Positions 20,107 to 29,825 are shown, counted from the stretch's first letter. The stretch is DNA of 64,000 nt from Sulfurimicrobium sp. (GCA_030652035.1 JAUSBJ010000048.1:160723-224722); one strand, 5' to 3'. Numbers and translations are program-made. Notes: generated by a model from the sequence alone, not told the origin.

Positions 20107-20750
20107 GTGAAGCCGAACTGCGCCGCGCACTGCTCGACACAACCATCGCGGCACAACGCGAAGGTTTGAACCGGGGCGCCTCGGGCAACCTGAGTGTGCG
20201 TAGCGGCAACGGGTTCCTGATTACCCCTTCCGGCATGGCGCCCACAGAACAGACTGCGGACGACATGGTATGGATGGATCTGGATGGCAACGCAAAGGGC
20301 ACGCGCAAACCATCGAGCGAATGGCGCTTCCACCGCGACCTGTACGTCGCGCGCCCTGAATTCAATGCCGTGCTGCACGCCCATTCCACCTTCGCCACCA
20401 CCCTCGCCTGCCTGGGCCGCGATATCCCGCCCTTCCACTACATGATCGCGGCAGCGGGCGGCAAGACCATCCGCTGCGCGCCCTACGCCACCTTCGGCAC
20501 CCAGGAACTGTCTGACCATGCGCTCAAGGCGATGGAAGGGCGCAAAGCCTGCCTGCTGGCCAATCACGGCCTGCTGGCGGCGGAAACCAGCCTGGAGCGC
20601 GCGCTGGCGCTGGCGGTGGAAGTGGAAAGCCTGTGCGAGCAATATTGCCGCACCCTGCAGATCGGCACGCCCAAGCTGCTATCGGATGCGGAAATGGATG
20701 TGGTGCTGGAGAAATTCAAAAGCTACGGGCAGAATGCCCAAAAGACCTGA
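20103..20750 (+). CDS. Class II aldolase, candidate methylthioribulose-1-phosphate aldolase
   Basis: 215-residue zinc aldolase/epimerase of the fuculose-phosphate aldolase family, with GASGNLSVR (phosphate binding), the zinc motif HAHST and NHGLLA. It is coupled to mtnA (ATGA overlap, GGAG site). MtnB, the dehydratase of the classical methionine salvage pathway, is in the same superfamily, but here no mtnC, mtnD or mtnE follows. A mtnP/mtnA/aldolase set without them matches the DHAP shunt, in which this enzyme yields DHAP and methylthioacetaldehyde. MtnB activity cannot be excluded by sequence alone. Confidence 0.8.
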   Translation: MSEAELRRALLDTTIAAQREGLNRGASGNLSVRSGNGFLITPSGMAPTEQTADDMVWMDLDGNAKGTRKPSSEWRFHRDLYVARPEFNAVLHAHSTFATTLACLGRDIPPFHYMIAAAGGKTIRCAPYATFGTQELSDHALKAMEGRKACLLANHGLLAAETSLERALALAVEVESLCEQYCRTLQIGTPKLLSDAEMDVVLEKFKSYGQNAQKT

Positions 20751-20773
20751 TCCAGGGCGTGTCAACAGGCGCG

Positions 20774-21262
20774 CTAGCTACGCAGGGAGTGCGCCTCTGC
20801 CAGTTTGTCGAGCAGGCCTTGGGCCGCATCCTCCACTAGGTCCAGCACATGCTCGAAGCCCTGTGTCCCGCCATAATAAGGGTCCGGCACTTCACGCTGG
20901 CTGAAATTCCGGCTGTGCTCCAGAAACAGGCTGACTTTATGCGCCTGCCCGGCAGGACAAATGCGTTTCAGGTTGGACAGATTGTCCTCATCCATAGCCA
21001 GAATATAGTCGAAAATCAGAAAATCCCGCTCGCTCACCTGACGCCCGCGCAATGCACTCAGATCATAGCCCCGCTTGATCGCTGCGGCGCTTGCGCGGGT
21101 ATCCGGCGACTTTCCGATGTGATAGGCATGCGTGCCGGCCGAATCGATGTGGATCGCGCCATCCAGGCCAGAGCGCATGACCAGGGCACGGAAAACCCCC
21201 TCCGCCGTGGGGGAACGGCAGATATTGCCCATGCAGACGAAGAGTACACTGGCTTTTTTCAT
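20774..21262 (-). CDS. Low-molecular-weight protein-tyrosine phosphatase
   Basis: 162 residues from the ATG at 21262, preceded by AAGAGAA; an earlier ATG at 21280 is in frame but begins inside the sucD end. The active-site loop CMGNICRS fits C-x5-R-S and the catalytic Asp is in VPDPYYGG. Cytoplasmic enzyme removing phosphate from protein tyrosines, often linked to capsule or signalling control. It follows sucD on the same strand and converges on the aldolase gene. No partner tyrosine kinase is nearby. Confidence 0.93.
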   Translation of the reverse strand: MKKASVLFVCMGNICRSPTAEGVFRALVMRSGLDGAIHIDSAGTHAYHIGKSPDTRASAAAIKRGYDLSALRGRQVSERDFLIFDYILAMDEDNLSNLKRICPAGQAHKVSLFLEHSRNFSQREVPDPYYGGTQGFEHVLDLVEDAAQGLLDKLAEAHSLRS

Positions 21263-21276
21263 CAACGGTTCTCTTA

Positions 21277-22152
21277 TCATGCCTGACGAATCGCTTCCAG
21301 CACCGCTTCGCCCAGCCCGGCGGGCGATTCTGCCACCACCACCCCGGCTGCCTTCAGTGCACTGATCTTGTCCGAAGCAAGCCCGCTGCCGCCGGCAATG
21401 ATCGCACCGGCGTGCCCCATGCGCTTGCCTTTGGGCGCGGTCTGCCCGGCGATGTAGCCCGCAACCGGTTTGGTGACATGGGCCTTGATGTATTCCGCGG
21501 CTTCCTCTTCGCGGCTGCCGCCGATCTCGCCCACCATGATGATGGCCTCGGTCTCGGGGTCGTCCTGGAATAGCTTCAGGCAGTCAATGAAGTCCAGCCC
21601 CTTGATCGGGTCGCCACCGATGCCGACACAGGTGCTCTGGCCCAGGCCGGCCTTGGTGGTCTGGTAGACCGCCTCGTAGGTCAGCGTACCGGAACGAGAT
21701 ACGATGCCGACCTTGCCCTTCTTGTGAATGAAGCCGGGCATGATGCCGATCTTGCACTCTTCCGGCGTGATGATGCCGGGGCAGTTGGGGCCGATCAAAA
21801 CCGATGGGCTGTCTTTCAGCGCCGCCTTGACCTTCATCATGTCCAGCACCGGAATGCCTTCGGTGATGCAGACGATGACTTCGATCCCTGCCGCCGCAGC
21901 CTCCATGATCGAGTCCGCGGCAAAGGCCGGCGGCACGTAGATCATGGTGGCATTGGCGCCGGTTTCCTTCACCGCGTCGCGCACGGTATTGAACACCGGC
22001 AGATTGAGGTGGGTCTGCCCGCCCTTGCCCGGCGTCACTCCGCCGACCATCTTGGTGCCGTAGGCGATGCCCTGCTCGGAGTGGAACGTGCCCTGCTTGC
22101 CGGTAAAGCCCTGACAGATGACCTTGGTGTTCTTGTTGACCAGAATGCTCAT
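21277..22152 (-). CDS. sucD: Succinyl-CoA ligase (ADP-forming) subunit alpha
   Basis: 291-residue TCA-cycle subunit that binds CoA and carries the phosphorylated His. Visible motifs are the CoA-binding segment [37 protein letters not shown] and [10 protein letters not shown] with the active-site His. It is downstream of sucC, but the two are separated by 116 bp that hold an inverted repeat, where many genomes have overlapping genes. Confidence 0.97.
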   Translation of the reverse strand: MSILVNKNTKVICQGFTGKQGTFHSEQGIAYGTKMVGGVTPGKGGQTHLNLPVFNTVRDAVKETGANATMIYVPPAFAADSIMEAAAAGIEVIVCITEGIPVLDMMKVKAALKDSPSVLIGPNCPGIITPEECKIGIMPGFIHKKGKVGIVSRSGTLTYEAVYQTTKAGLGQSTCVGIGGDPIKGLDFIDCLKLFQDDPETEAIIMVGEIGGSREEEAAEYIKAHVTKPVAGYIAGQTAPKGKRMGHAGAIIAGGSGLASDKISALKAAGVVVAESPAGLGEAVLEAIRQA

Positions 22153-22175
22153 GTTAAACCCTTAAATTCTATTCT

Positions 22176-22253
22176 TACCGCAAAGGACGCGAAGGAACGC
22201 GAGGGAAACCCTATCAGGAATTCCTTTGCGAACCCTTGCGTCCTTTGCGGTTA
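22176..22253. repeat. Inverted repeat in the sucC-sucD spacer
   Basis: The arm TACCGCAAAGGACGCGAAGG at 22176 faces CCTTGCGTCCTTTGCGGT ending near 22251. The arms pair over about 17 bp with one interruption, and a degenerate GAAGGAACGCGAGGGAA run lies inside. It looks like a small dispersed extragenic palindrome or a transcript-processing hairpin. Only one copy is in this window. Confidence 0.7.
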
Positions 22254-22268
22254 AATCCAATTTATCGA

Positions 22269-23429
22269 TCAAGCCACTGCCGCCACGGCGCGCTTGGCCG
22301 CATCGGTCAGATCACTGGCGGAAATCACGCCGACACCGCTATCGGCCAGCATTTTCTGCCCCAGTTCGACATTGGTGCCTTCCAGGCGCACGATCACCGG
22401 CACCTTGACGCCCACTTCCTTGACCGCCGTGATGATGCCCTCGGCGATGATGTCGCAGCGCATGATGCCGCCGAAAATATTGACCAGGATGGCTTTTACA
22501 TTCGAGTCTGAAAGAATGATCTTGAAGGCCTTGGCCACGGTCTCGGCCGTCGCGCCGCCGCCCACGTCGAGAAAGTTGGCGGGCTGGCCGCCATGCAGCT
22601 TGATCAGATCCATGGTGGCCATGGCCAGACCCGCGCCGTTGACCATGCAGCCGATATTGCCACTCAAGGCGATGTAGTTGAGGTCCGCCTCGCGCGCAGC
22701 CACTTCCTTGGCGTCATCCTGGGTCGGGTCGCGCAAGGCGGCCAGATCCTTCTGGCGGTAAAGGGCGTTGTCCTCCACGCTGATCTTGCAGTCCAGCGCC
22801 ACCAGTTCGCCGCCGCCGGTCACCACCAGCGGATTGATTTCGACCAGCGACAGGTCGTTCTTCATGAACAGATGGAACAGGCCTTTTGCCATCTTGCTAA
22901 AGGCGGCAATCTGCGCACCTTGCAGGTTCAGGCCGAAGGCGATGTTGCGGCACTGGAAATCCTGCAATCCCCAAACCGGATCGCACACCTCGCGCAGGAT
23001 CTTGTCCGGGTCGGTGCGCGCGATTTCCTCGATTTCCATGCCGCCGCTGCCGGAAGCCACCAGCACGATGCGCTCCGATTCGCGGTCCACCGTCAGGCTG
23101 AGATAAATCTCACGCGCAATATCCAGGGTTTCCTCGATCAGGAGGCGTGTCACCATCTGCCCGTCAGGGGCGTTCTGGTAGGTCACCAGGCGGCTGCCGA
23201 GCAGCGCGCTCACGCTCTGGGTCAGATCGTTCAAGGAGCGCACCACGCGCACGCCACCTGCCTTGCCGCGGCCGCCGGCATGGATTTGCGCCTTGACTAC
23301 CCAGGCATCGCCTCCCAACTGCCCCGCTACCGTTTCAGTCTGTGCTGCTTCGTCCAGGACCACACCGCGCGGCGTGGGAATACCCTGATCGCGCAACAAC
23401 TGTTTTGCTTGATATTCGTGCAGATTCAT
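22269..23429 (-). CDS. sucC: Succinyl-CoA ligase (ADP-forming) subunit beta
   Basis: 386-residue ATP-grasp subunit, matching the usual 386-388. The ATG at 23429 gives the standard start [20 protein letters not shown]; the frame is open to 23624 but that extension has no family resemblance. Motifs include [18 protein letters not shown] (nucleotide binding), EINPLVVT and [17 protein letters not shown]. It forms the succinyl-CoA synthetase with sucD downstream. Confidence 0.97.
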   Translation of the reverse strand: MNLHEYQAKQLLRDQGIPTPRGVVLDEAAQTETVAGQLGGDAWVVKAQIHAGGRGKAGGVRVVRSLNDLTQSVSALLGSRLVTYQNAPDGQMVTRLLIEETLDIAREIYLSLTVDRESERIVLVASGSGGMEIEEIARTDPDKILREVCDPVWGLQDFQCRNIAFGLNLQGAQIAAFSKMAKGLFHLFMKNDLSLVEINPLVVTGGGELVALDCKISVEDNALYRQKDLAALRDPTQDDAKEVAAREADLNYIALSGNIGCMVNGAGLAMATMDLIKLHGGQPANFLDVGGGATAETVAKAFKIILSDSNVKAILVNIFGGIMRCDIIAEGIITAVKEVGVKVPVIVRLEGTNVELGQKMLADSGVGVISASDLTDAAKRAVAAVA

Positions 23430-23499
23430 TATTTTTCTCGATGAAAATTCACAACCGGACCCGCAGGCCCAAAGTTTGTAATTGTGGCGGAAAATCGCC

Positions 23500-24732
23500 T
23501 CATAATCCAGAAGCAGAGGGTGCCAACACCAGGCGGAACACGTCAAGTGGCACCTGTTTTCCCTTGAGCGGTATCTGCTGCGCCTGTTCCTCGGCTTCAC
23601 CCAGCGGCAAATCCAGGCAGGCATCGCGTGAGATCAGAATCTCGCCACCCACGGCACTATCGCAAATCCGCTTGGCGGTGTTGACGGTATCACCCACCAC
23701 ATCATAACCCTTCATCTCGTGACTCCCCATCAGGCCCTCCACCAATGGGCCGCTATGAATACCGATGCCCACAGAAAGGCCATGCGCGGCAAGTTGCGCA
23801 CGGGTACTCAGGTTAAGTCTGCGCGCCACCCTGACGGCATCCACTGCGCTATCGAAAACGATCATGACTTCGTCACCGGTGAATTTTGCCTTGATGATCG
23901 AAATATCGCGCCAGGCCTCCTCGGCCAACTCAAAATAGCAGTTGAGCATGGCCACCACCTGTTCCGGCGGCATACTTTCACTCCAGCCGGTAAAGCCGCG
24001 AATGTCAGCGAAGACAACAGCTCGATATTGCCGCTTCAAGCTCATCGCCGCCGGGTCGGAAACAGCCTGTTCCAGCAAACGCGCTCCCAACAGCCATTCC
24101 GAATAACGCTGCAGCTCTGCCGCCATGTCACGCAAAATCAGCAAGTAGCGATGTGCTTGCACATTTGCCAAGCCAATTAGCAGGGCGATCAGGTTCACGG
24201 CAAGAAAAACGTAAACATGACTGGCATTGGAAAAAAATCCGGCCAGGCTGTGGTCGGCCACTTCCGTGCGCGCTTCGAACATCCAGTAACCGGCCACCAG
24301 GATGTAGGTCCGCGCCAGGTTTTCCAGCACGATCCAAAGGCCAGACAGCCGCTCAGGCAGCGACGCCCGAGCCTGTTGCAAGGCGCCTATCGCCAATGCA
24401 AACAGCCAGTAGCCGATATGGTTCGGCGTGGCGACAAAGACCATGCCGTCGATAAAGAATTCAAACAGGGTGTAAAGTGCCGGTCCGATCAGGTTTCCCA
24501 GCAGATAGTATCGCTGTTCGCGGAATTGCATGGTACCCAGGAAATAGGCCTGCGCCAGGGCAGACAGCAGGATGGCGTAAGGATCAGGCGAAAGCAGATA
24601 AGCACGCGGACCCTCGCTCAGCATTTCAAGCAGGATATTGGCGATCGCGTAATGAGCGCTGTTGGTAAAAAAATCGCGGGCCACGTAACTGGCACGAGAA
24701 CCACGAATTTTATGGCTGATACTGGAATTCAT
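23500..24732 (-). CDS. Membrane-anchored class III adenylate cyclase
   Basis: 410 residues from the ATG at 24732. The N-terminal half has about five to six hydrophobic helices (residues 40-215). The C-terminal catalytic domain starts at about 235. Catalytic residues look intact: the metal-binding Asp in VFADIRGFT, the second metal Asp in KFTGDEVMIVF with its Lys, the adenine-selecting Asp in GYDVVGDT, and Asn/Arg in VNTAKR. cAMP synthesis is therefore likely. It ends the crcB/DUF190/tauE run, 8 bp after tauE. The divergent MscS gene encodes a cyclic-nucleotide-binding channel, a likely target. Confidence 0.9.
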   Translation of the reverse strand: MNSSISHKIRGSRASYVARDFFTNSAHYAIANILLEMLSEGPRAYLLSPDPYAILLSALAQAYFLGTMQFREQRYYLLGNLIGPALYTLFEFFIDGMVFVATPNHIGYWLFALAIGALQQARASLPERLSGLWIVLENLARTYILVAGYWMFEARTEVADHSLAGFFSNASHVYVFLAVNLIALLIGLANVQAHRYLLILRDMAAELQRYSEWLLGARLLEQAVSDPAAMSLKRQYRAVVFADIRGFTGWSESMPPEQVVAMLNCYFELAEEAWRDISIIKAKFTGDEVMIVFDSAVDAVRVARRLNLSTRAQLAAHGLSVGIGIHSGPLVEGLMGSHEMKGYDVVGDTVNTAKRICDSAVGGEILISRDACLDLPLGEAEEQAQQIPLKGKQVPLDVFRLVLAPSASGL

Positions 24733-24740
24733 CGAAACTT

Positions 24741-25496
24741 TCAGGATAGGATCAGTTTGAGGCCGATCAGGATAGTCACGATTTCGAAAGCGCGCTTGAT
24801 CCACTGATTGCCCTTTTTAAGCGCAAAATGGCTGCCCAGATACCCCCCTGTCAGCGAACCGAGCAGCAATGCCGGCATCCAGTCCCAGGCAATGGTGCCT
24901 ATCATGCCCAGCACCACCGCCCCGGTGCCGTTCCAAATCAGCCCGCACAGCACCAGGGTATAGGCGACTGCACGCTTGTAATCGAGCCCGAAATGATGGA
25001 TCAGCCACATGGTCAGGAAAAGGCCGGTTCCGGAAGTGATCGAACCATTCAGGAAGCCAACCACGAACAGACCGAGCATTCCAGCCAGCAGTTTGGCCCC
25101 ATCGAGGTTGCGAGGGGTGTGCTCCATGCCCAGCCTGGGCTTGAAAACGGAGTAAAGCCCCAAGCCCATGGTCAGGATGCCGAGCGCAAGCTGCGCAATA
25201 TGGGAGGGAACCCTGAGGATGACGTTGGCGCCCAGCACCACGCCGGGCAGGCCTGCACCCAGGATGATGAGCGAAAAGCGCCGTTCCAGATGGCTTTCCC
25301 GAAAATGCCGGATGGTGGCACCCAGGCCGAGCGCCACGCTGGCCACCTTGTGCGTCGCGAGCGCCACGCCAAAAGGGAGTCCCAGAAAAATCAGCATGGG
25401 AAACTGGATCAGGCCTGCCCCGCCGCCTGACAGCGCCGAAAACCAGTTGGCGACAAAAGAAGCGACAAAAAGAATGAGCTGATCGAACAAATCCAT
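24741..25496 (-). CDS. TauE/SafE family anion exporter
   Basis: 251-residue inner-membrane protein with about seven to eight hydrophobic helices. It has the family glycine-rich start (ALSGGGAGLIQFPMLIFLG) and the repeat-half motif NGSITSGTGLFLTMWL. The family exports sulfite, sulfoacetate or other organosulfur anions. It abuts the DUF190 gene and lies 8 bp upstream of the cyclase gene. It is divergent in sequence from the two TauE copies near 46.5 and 61.5 kb and lacks their MGHIAxHG segment. Confidence 0.88.
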   Translation of the reverse strand: MDLFDQLILFVASFVANWFSALSGGGAGLIQFPMLIFLGLPFGVALATHKVASVALGLGATIRHFRESHLERRFSLIILGAGLPGVVLGANVILRVPSHIAQLALGILTMGLGLYSVFKPRLGMEHTPRNLDGAKLLAGMLGLFVVGFLNGSITSGTGLFLTMWLIHHFGLDYKRAVAYTLVLCGLIWNGTGAVVLGMIGTIAWDWMPALLLGSLTGGYLGSHFALKKGNQWIKRAFEIVTILIGLKLILS

Positions 25497-25811
25497 TTAT
25501 TCAGCAATGCCGTACTCAGCAGCCGTCATGGCATAGCACAGCCGTAGCTGATGGCGTTTGAGCAGATCCAGCAACTGCCCCGCTTCAGTTTCGCTTAGAA
25601 AAAACTCGATCTCGATCGGCAGTTCTCCCGCCAGTTCAAAAAAGGCTTCTTCATGTAGCCTGCCGTGCCGGCCAAATCCAGCGATTGCCCGGATGGCAGT
25701 GCCGCCACGAACCCCCTGCGCTTTCGCCTGCTCCAGCAGCCACTCGTAAAGCAGCCTGCCCTCATGCCGCTGCGCCTCGCTGACAAACAGCTTCAGACAA
25801 ACTCCCTTCAT
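25497..25811 (-). CDS. DUF190 (PII-like) protein
   Basis: 104-residue cytoplasmic protein of the DUF190 family, with a PII-like ferredoxin fold, typically encoded beside crcB. The pattern LFVSEAQRHEGRLLYEWLLEQA, then RGGTAIRAIAGFGRHGRLH and a C-terminal strand-helix unit is typical. The ATG at 25811 is chosen; a GTG at 25817 overlapping the crcB stop is possible. A regulatory role for the neighbouring channel is likely but unproven. Confidence 0.85.
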   Translation of the reverse strand: MKGVCLKLFVSEAQRHEGRLLYEWLLEQAKAQGVRGGTAIRAIAGFGRHGRLHEEAFFELAGELPIEIEFFLSETEAGQLLDLLKRHQLRLCYAMTAAEYGIAE

Positions 25812-25813
25812 GC

Positions 25814-26197
25814 TCACCCCCTGAATGCCTTAACGGTCCAGATGCCCAGCAAGGTCATGGCCAGCGACCCCGCCACGTGCAAACCCACAATCCCCGCCAC
25901 CCATGCATATTGGGCGCGCAGCAACAGGGTGGCCGTTTCTGCCGAGAAAGTGGAAAAAGTGGTCAGCCCGCCGAGAAAACCGGTGGCAATCAACAAGCGC
26001 GCCTCTGGCGGAAGCCCCGGATGTTCGCTGAACAACACCATGGCCAGGCCCATCAGGTAGCCGCCAAGCAGATTGGCTGCCAATGTGCCTAGCGGCAGAA
26101 CAGGAAATATTGGATTGAGCCACAGCCCAAACCACCAGCGCAGCCATGCACCCACAACCGCCCCAGCCCCAACCGCAAACAAGCTGTACCAAGCCAT
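25814..26197 (-). CDS. crcB: Fluoride channel CrcB/Fluc
   Basis: 127-residue four-helix protein of the dual-topology fluoride channel family, exporting F- passively. The Fluc signatures are [27 protein letters not shown] and the [16 protein letters not shown] motif with paired Phe residues. It leads a minus-strand operon with DUF190, tauE and adenylate cyclase. No fluoride riboswitch consensus was recognised in the 75 bp upstream. Confidence 0.95.
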   Translation of the reverse strand: MAWYSLFAVGAGAVVGAWLRWWFGLWLNPIFPVLPLGTLAANLLGGYLMGLAMVLFSEHPGLPPEARLLIATGFLGGLTTFSTFSAETATLLLRAQYAWVAGIVGLHVAGSLAMTLLGIWTVKAFRG

Positions 26198-26272
26198 TCC
26201 AGTCCCCGCCCAATTTTTTGTCAGATTTTACAGGAGTTCCCATTTATTCAGGATTATTGCTACAGTTGCATC

Positions 26273-27799
26273 ATGAACGCATGGCAAGAAATCTCCTCCT
26301 TCGCTTGGCATCAGGGCATGGACTACCTGATCGCCTCAATATTGATCATCGCGTTGCTGCTTTATCGCCTCAGGCCTGGGGACCGCCGGACACTGGCGCA
26401 CACCCTATCCTTCTTCGCCATCTGCCTGGCGGGGCTGTTCATCAGTGGCGTATTTCACCACCTCGGCCTGGCGAAGGCGGCCTCAGCCCTGCATGAAACA
26501 TTTATCGTCGCGGAAGGCGTAGTCCTGATCCGCTTATGCGGAATGCTCTTTTTCCGCGTCTTACTCCCCGCCGCACGCCTCAGCACCCCCAGTATTCTTG
26601 AAGACATGCTGGTCATTGTTGGCTACCTGATTTGGGGCATGATCCGCTTGCGTTACGCGGGAATGGACTTGAGCGGGATCGTCACCACTTCAGCGGTCAT
26701 TACCGCGGTCATCGCTTTCTCCATGCAGGACACGCTGGGCAACATCCTGGGCGGACTTGCCCTGGAACTGGACAATTCGATCCAGGTCGGCGACTGGATC
26801 AAGGTGGATGATGTGAGCGGCAGGGTTGTCGACATTCGCTGGCGTTCGACCTCGGTTGAAACACGCAACTGGGAAACGGTGGTCATTCCCAATAGCGTGC
26901 TGATGAAATCCAAGTTCAGCGTACTCGGCAAACGTGTTGGGCAGCCTGAATTATGGCGACGCTGGGTATGGTTTAATGTGGATTACAACATCCCGCCGGC
27001 GCGAGTGATTGAAATCGTCGAAAAAGCCATCCAGTCGGCCGATATTCAGCGCGTGGCGCGGGAACCCCGCCCCAGTTGCGTGATGATGGATTTCGACCAG
27101 AGTTCCGCGCGCTATGCCGTACGCTACTGGCTTACCGACTTGGCTGTCGACGACCCCACCGATTCCGCTGTCCGCACCCATATCTACGCCGCGCTGCTGC
27201 GTGCCGACATTCGCATGCCGGTGCCCGAGGGCAACATTCACCTCTACAAGGAAGGCGAAAAAAACGACGTCATCCGCCTTTCCCGTGAAATCGCCCGCCG
27301 TATGAAAATCTTGCGCAAGATGGACCTGTTCCATTCCTTCAGCGACGAGGAGTTGAACACCGTGGCGGCGCGTCTGAAGTATGCGCCCTTCGTTACCGGC
27401 GACATCATGACCAAGCAGGGTGCGGTTGCGCACTGGTTATACATCCTGACGGAGGGGGAAGCCGAAGTTGTGCTGGAGTCCGGCAGCGGCAACAGAACAC
27501 TTTCCACCATTCATGCCGGCAGTTTTTTTGGCGAAATGGGCATGATGACCGGCGCGCCCCGCAGCACCACGGTGATCGCAAAAACCGATGTGGAATGCTA
27601 CCGCCTCGACAAGGAAGCCTTCGAAAGCATTATCCAGTCGCGCCCATCGATTGCCGAAGAAATCAGCCGGATTCTGGTAGCCCGCCAAACCGAACTGCAT
27701 TCAGCACAGGACGGAATTGCTGCGGCGCAGCATTCTCGCTCGCAGGTTCACTCTGAAATACTAAACAGGATCAAAGACTTCTTTGGGCTTCTTGACTAG
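26273..27799 (+). CDS. MscS-family channel with C-terminal cyclic-nucleotide-binding domain
   Basis: 508-residue membrane protein. Four hydrophobic helices precede the MscS core (FSMQDTLGNILGGLALELD and ELDNSIQVGDWIKVDDVSG) at about residues 145-185. The cytoplasmic beta domain follows. A CAP-like cyclic-nucleotide-binding domain is at about 365-480, with an intact phosphate-binding cassette (FGEMGMMTGAPRSTTV) including the Glu and Arg that contact cAMP. This is the bacterial CNG layout, where nucleotide binding gates an MscS pore. It is divergent from the operon that encodes an adenylate cyclase. Confidence 0.92.
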   Translation: MNAWQEISSFAWHQGMDYLIASILIIALLLYRLRPGDRRTLAHTLSFFAICLAGLFISGVFHHLGLAKAASALHETFIVAEGVVLIRLCGMLFFRVLLPAARLSTPSILEDMLVIVGYLIWGMIRLRYAGMDLSGIVTTSAVITAVIAFSMQDTLGNILGGLALELDNSIQVGDWIKVDDVSGRVVDIRWRSTSVETRNWETVVIPNSVLMKSKFSVLGKRVGQPELWRRWVWFNVDYNIPPARVIEIVEKAIQSADIQRVAREPRPSCVMMDFDQSSARYAVRYWLTDLAVDDPTDSAVRTHIYAALLRADIRMPVPEGNIHLYKEGEKNDVIRLSREIARRMKILRKMDLFHSFSDEELNTVAARLKYAPFVTGDIMTKQGAVAHWLYILTEGEAEVVLESGSGNRTLSTIHAGSFFGEMGMMTGAPRSTTVIAKTDVECYRLDKEAFESIIQSRPSIAEEISRILVARQTELHSAQDGIAAAQHSRSQVHSEILNRIKDFFGLLD

Positions 27800-27982
27800 T
27801 TTTATCAGAATCGGAAATAGCCAGGAAATTTTAGATTTGTGACCGCCATTCCGACTAAATATCGCAATCCGTCACATGAAAAAATTCGGCTCATTATGGC
27901 ACTTCCCTAGACAAACCACCCCGCCAGTGAAATACTAAAAAACTTAATCGTTCAGCTAAATATTGTCCTGGAGAATTTTAGT

Positions 27983-28381
27983 ATGGCAACTTTTGATTTT
28001 GGCAAACGCCTTAACCAGTATATCGACGAAATACTGAACATTGGCGGCGTAAAGCGTAGTGAGCATGACCTGAATGAAGGCCAGAAAGTTTTTCTGCACG
28101 CCATCCGCCGCGAACTGGTGAAGTACACCGACCCGAATCGTCAAGGCTACCCTACCAATGTGTTGGAACAAATGGAGTCTTTCGCACGCACTTTGGGTGA
28201 TCTCCACAATTCCTATTTTGATATGGGCTATCACAAGATTGCCGACTGTCTCTATAACCGCTGGGGCCAGGTTTTCGAAGAAACCAAGCGCCTTGAATTC
28301 TCTCCTGACGCCAAAGCCCCATGCTGGATTGATGTCATCGAGGTAGAAAAATCCGACATGCCGGCTTTTTTTGATGCCTGA
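27983..28381 (+). CDS. Conserved-looking hypothetical protein upstream of sat
   Basis: 132 residues, soluble, mostly helical, with no signal peptide or membrane segment. A GGAG site precedes the ATG. I do not recognise the family. Features seen are paired aromatic-rich stretches (GDLHNSYFDMGYHKIADCLYN; NRWGQVFEETKRLEFSPDA), three Cys in no metal motif, and an acidic end. It lies 224 bp upstream of sat in the same direction, with AT-rich DNA on both sides, so co-regulation with sulfur oxidation is possible but not shown. Confidence 0.7.
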   Translation: MATFDFGKRLNQYIDEILNIGGVKRSEHDLNEGQKVFLHAIRRELVKYTDPNRQGYPTNVLEQMESFARTLGDLHNSYFDMGYHKIADCLYNRWGQVFEETKRLEFSPDAKAPCWIDVIEVEKSDMPAFFDA

Positions 28382-28605
28382 ACTGTCTCGCACCACAAGG
28401 CAAACACCTGGACCAAATGAAAATACAGGCCAGACGGTAAATCAGAATATCCTGATAATCTAATGAGTATCCGGACAAAATTATCGAATTAACTTATTCG
28501 AAGATAAAATATATGGATTAAATCACTTAGTCCTACATGCTATTCTTCGCAAAACCTTACCGACCCCCTGTATCTAAAACCATTAATCAAAGAAATGGAG
28601 AGCAC

Positions 28606-29814
28606 ATGTCCAAACTAGTTCGGCCACACGGTGGCGGCGACCTCAAACCCCTGCTGCTGACTGGCGATAAACTGAAATCTGAGCTAGCTCGCGCACAGTC
28701 CATGCCCAAGGTGAAAATGAGTTCGCGCGAAACGGGCGATTTGATCATGCTTGGCATTGGCGGCTTCACTCCGCTCAATGGCTTCATGACCCATTCTGAC
28801 TGGCAGGGTGTGTGCGACGGCTTCAAAATGGCGAGCGGCCTTTTCTGGCCCATTCCGGTCACATTGTCGACAGACGAAGAAAGCATTAAAGACGGCGATG
28901 AAATCGCCTTGGTGGATGGCGAAAGCGGCGAGATCATGGGCACCATGAAGGTGACCGACAAATACACCATCGACAAAAGCCACGAGTGCATGCAGGTCTA
29001 CAAGACCACCGACCTGGAGCACCCAGGCGTCAAGATGGTGATGGCTCAGGGCAAATACAACCTGGCCGGTCCGGTCCAGGTGTTGTCCACCGGCGGCTTC
29101 AAGGAAAAATACGGCGACCAGTTCATGACTCCCGCCGAGACCCGTGCAGCATTCGAGAAAGCAGGCTGGTCCAAGATTGCCGCTTTCCAGACCCGCAACC
29201 CGATGCACCGCTCCCACGAATACCTCGCCAAGATTGCCATCGAAACCATGGATGGCGTACTGGTTCACTCCCTGCTGGGCGCACTTAAGCCTGGCGACAT
29301 TCCTGCCGATGTTCGTTCAGAAGCCATCAGCGTGCTGGTTGAAAACTACTTTGCACCCAACACTGTGATCCAGGCCGGATACCCGCTGGACATGCGCTAT
29401 GCAGGTCCGCGTGAAGCGCTGCTGCACGCCCTGTTCCGCCAGAACTATGGCTGCTCCCACCTGATCGTTGGCCGTGACCATGCCGGTGTTGGCGACTACT
29501 ACGGCCCCTTCGATGCTCAGAAAATCTTCGATGAAATCCCCAAGGATGCACTCGAAACCAAGAACATGAACATCGACTGGACCTTCTGGTGCAACAAGTG
29601 CGGCGGCATGGCTTCGCAGCGCACCTGCCCGCACACCAAGGACGACCGAATTCTGCTGTCCGGCACCAAAGTACGCTCGATGCTGTCTGAAGGCCAGGAT
29701 CTGCCCGTCGAATTCAGCCGCCCCGAAGTCGCCAAAGTTCTGCAAAAGTACTACGCTGGCCTCTCCGCTGAAGAGAACGTCAAAGTCGAACTCAAAGGCC
29801 ATTCGGCAAAATAG
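28606..29814 (+). CDS. sat: Sulfate adenylyltransferase (dissimilatory type)
   Basis: 402-residue homo-oligomeric ATP sulfurylase, the single-polypeptide type used by sulfur oxidisers to make ATP and sulfate from APS and pyrophosphate. The ATG at 28606 has a GGAG site and gives the typical start [17 protein letters not shown]; the open frame to 28537 is not needed. The motifs are [15 protein letters not shown] (HxxH-type nucleotide site), [13 protein letters not shown], and a Cys cluster ([16 protein letters not shown]) likely to bind zinc. A terminator follows, then aprBA. The codon style, richer in T-ending codons from here to aprA, suggests high expression. Confidence 0.96.
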   Translation: MSKLVRPHGGGDLKPLLLTGDKLKSELARAQSMPKVKMSSRETGDLIMLGIGGFTPLNGFMTHSDWQGVCDGFKMASGLFWPIPVTLSTDEESIKDGDEIALVDGESGEIMGTMKVTDKYTIDKSHECMQVYKTTDLEHPGVKMVMAQGKYNLAGPVQVLSTGGFKEKYGDQFMTPAETRAAFEKAGWSKIAAFQTRNPMHRSHEYLAKIAIETMDGVLVHSLLGALKPGDIPADVRSEAISVLVENYFAPNTVIQAGYPLDMRYAGPREALLHALFRQNYGCSHLIVGRDHAGVGDYYGPFDAQKIFDEIPKDALETKNMNIDWTFWCNKCGGMASQRTCPHTKDDRILLSGTKVRSMLSEGQDLPVEFSRPEVAKVLQKYYAGLSAEENVKVELKGHSAK

Positions 29815-29825
29815 TTTTTTAGGGT

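Noticed and set aside
26198..26272. Fluoride riboswitch upstream of crcB
   Set aside because: The 75 bp lacks the conserved fluoride-aptamer segments and is short for the aptamer plus expression platform.
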